The position numbers were made by a program, and so were the translations under genes. Of a stretch of DNA of 7,464 nucleotides, positions 6,007 to 7,464 are shown in pieces. The notes below the pieces were generated by a model. That model was not told the origin of the DNA, ran no database searches, and saw only the letters and a list, made by a program, of their open reading frames with translations. The stretch lies in the NCBI GenBank assembly GCA_964444865.1, contig CAYUJE010000316.1, positions 1 through 7,464 on the forward strand. The letters run 5' to 3'. Numbering within the stretch: the first letter of the stretch is position 1; each line of letters starts with the position of its first letter. This stretch comes from SXOA01 sp964444865. GTDB taxonomy: Bacteria; Planctomycetota; Planctomycetia; Pirellulales; Pirellulaceae.

Positions 6007-6010
6007 ACTT

Positions 6011-7464
6011 ATGCCCGCAACTTCCTTCACCCACCCGAACCTTTCCCGCCGGACCATGGTCCAGGCCGGAGCGGTCGGTCTGCTCGGCCTCGGGATGAAC
6101 CACTTGCAGGCCCTCCGGGCGGAGACGACGGCTGGGCCGGGAACTGCCGCTCCGCTGGGGAAGGCCAAGACCTGCATCTACATCTTCCTCTCCGGCGGCC
6201 TCGCCCAGCAGGATAGCTTCGATATGAAGCCGTCGGCTCCGGACAACGTCCGTGGCGAGTTCAAGCCGATTGCGACGAAGACGCCGGGCATTCAAATCTG
6301 CGAGCATCTGCCCATGCTGGCGGAACGAAGCCATCTTTGGGCTCTCTGCCGTTCGCTCACCCATCCGTCCAACGACCATTCGCTCGGCCATCACATCATG
6401 CTCACGGGGCGAACCCCCGCCCCCCCCGGCTTCAACGGCAGCGCCCCGCAGCCGACCGATTGGCCGAGCATTGCCTCCGTCGCGGGGGACGCTACTCGGG
6501 TGCGAAACAACATTCCCCCTGCCGTCGTTCTACCGGATCGCCTCGTCCATTACAGCGGTCGCGTCCTGCCGGGGCAGTTCGCCGGGCTGATGGGCTCGCA
6601 CCGCAACCCCTGGTTCATCGAGGCTTCGCCGTTCCACAACACCTCCTACGGCGCGTTCCCGCAGTACCACTTCGACCATCAAGAACGGGGCAAAGCAGAC
6701 AATCGCGTCTTCCAGGCCCCCAACATTTCCCTGCCGCAGGGAATGGACACCGGCCGCTTCTCCGGCCGTACCGGCCTCCTCTCGAACCTCGCCCACCAGC
6801 GGCAGGAACTCGACGGCTTTGCCCAGACCGAGAATTTCGACCGCTTCCGGCAAGGGGTGATTTCGCTCCTCACCGACGCCAAGGTGCAGCATGCCTTCGA
6901 CGTCACTCGGGCCGACGAAAAAACGCAGGAGCGCTACGGCAAAAACTCCTTCGGCTGGTCGCTGCTCATGGCGCGGCGGCTCGTGGAGACCGGCGTCAAC
7001 CTGGTGCAAGTGAACCTCGGCAACAACGAATCCTGGGACACGCACGGCGAAGCCTTCCCGCACCTCAAGGAAAAGCTGCTGCCGCCAACCGACCGGGCTC
7101 TCTCCGCCCTGCTCGACGATTTGCAGGAGAGCGGCCTCCTCGAAAGCACGCTCATCGTGATGGCCGGCGAGTTCGGCCGCACCCCGCGCATCACCCATCT
7201 GCCGCAGCATTACAAGCTCCCCGGCCGCGATCACTGGGGAGCGGTACAGACCGTCTTCTTCGCCGGCGGCGGCGTGAAGGGGGGCAACGTCGTCGGCTCC
7301 TCCGACAAAATCGGCGGCTATCCGGCCAACCTGCCGCAAACCCCCGAGCACATGGCCGCCACCATCTACTCCTCCCTTGGCATCCCCGCCACCGCCGCCT
7401 GGCTCGACCACCAGGACCGCCCGCACCACATCTACGAAGCCGAGCCGATTGCGGGATTGATGTA
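6011..7464 (+). CDS. Tat-exported DUF1501 protein, copy 2 (stop codon cut by window end)
   Basis: A second DUF1501 protein, 484 residues readable to the window edge. The last two bases are TA in frame after ...IAGLM, exactly where copy 1 ends (...IIGLT then TAA), so only the final base of the stop is probably missing. The N-terminus repeats the twin-arginine signal (LSRRTMVQAGAVGLLGLGM, R13-R14). Motifs align one for one with copy 1: IYIFLSGGLAQQDSFDMKP, WDTH at 342-345, GEFGRTPR at 386-393 and GRDHW at 405-409. The last third is nearly identical between copies; the linker after the signal peptide and the 220-280 region differ more. This points to tandem duplication followed by divergence, with both copies intact. 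The start follows the hairpin by four bases and has no Shine-Dalgarno site. The SRR motif rules out the internal ATG at 6056 as a start. Biochemical role unknown. Confidence 0.93.
   Translation, partial: MPATSFTHPNLSRRTMVQAGAVGLLGLGMNHLQALRAETTAGPGTAAPLGKAKTCIYIFLSGGLAQQDSFDMKPSAPDNVRGEFKPIATKTPGIQICEHLPMLAERSHLWALCRSLTHPSNDHSLGHHIMLTGRTPAPPGFNGSAPQPTDWPSIASVAGDATRVRNNIPPAVVLPDRLVHYSGRVLPGQFAGLMGSHRNPWFIEASPFHNTSYGAFPQYHFDHQERGKADNRVFQAPNISLPQGMDTGRFSGRTGLLSNLAHQRQELDGFAQTENFDRFRQGVISLLTDAKVQHAFDVTRADEKTQERYGKNSFGWSLLMARRLVETGVNLVQVNLGNNESWDTHGEAFPHLKEKLLPPTDRALSALLDDLQESGLLESTLIVMAGEFGRTPRITHLPQHYKLPGRDHWGAVQTVFFAGGGVKGGNVVGSSDKIGGYPANLPQTPEHMAATIYSSLGIPATAAWLDHQDRPHHIYEAEPIAGLM

Overview
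The window is GC-rich, densely coding DNA that most resembles a planctomycete chromosome (Pirellulaceae/Gemmataceae-like). The main argument is two adjacent Tat-exported DUF1501 proteins, a family heavily expanded in Planctomycetes. Supporting signs are weak or absent Shine-Dalgarno sites on several genes and dispersed palindromic repeats filling the gaps between genes. The phylum assignment is inference from gene content; there is no rRNA or marker gene to confirm it.

Layout, left to right. (1) The last 16 codons of an unidentified gene (1-51), then a two-domain GNAT acetyltransferase (74-922), probably in one transcript. (2) A secreted M23 (LytM-type) zinc metallopeptidase with two C-terminal PKD domains (988-2487), with a strong ribosome binding site and a plausible -10 box. 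(3) A 307-bp module (2484-2790) between two convergent genes. It is bounded by 33-bp imperfect inverted repeats, carries a roughly 50-bp direct repeat inside each end, and encloses a tiny ORF for a single-pass membrane peptide. (4) On the minus strand (4226-2799), a PAS - sigma-54-type AAA+ - Fis HTH regulator. Its AAA+ domain has lost the Walker A lysine, the Walker B glutamate, GAFTGA, one of the two conserved arginines and the sensor II arginine. (5) A 284-bp divergent intergenic region containing a 7-bp tandem repeat arranged as an inverted repeat, and a candidate promoter. (6) Two tandem paralogous DUF1501 genes (4511-5944 and 6011 to the window end), separated only by a 66-bp gap that is almost entirely one long hairpin of REPIN type.

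How the parts may work together: the peptidase and both DUF1501 proteins are predicted to leave the cytoplasm, by Sec and Tat respectively, so much of the window concerns the cell envelope. The degenerate regulator is transcribed divergently from the DUF1501 pair and could control it, but nothing in the sequence proves this. I see no phage, plasmid, CRISPR, tRNA or rRNA signal. The strongest candidates for something unusual are the repeat-bounded module with its membrane micro-ORF, the catalytically degenerate sigma-54-type regulator, and the repeat hairpin that forms the whole leader of the second DUF1501 gene.
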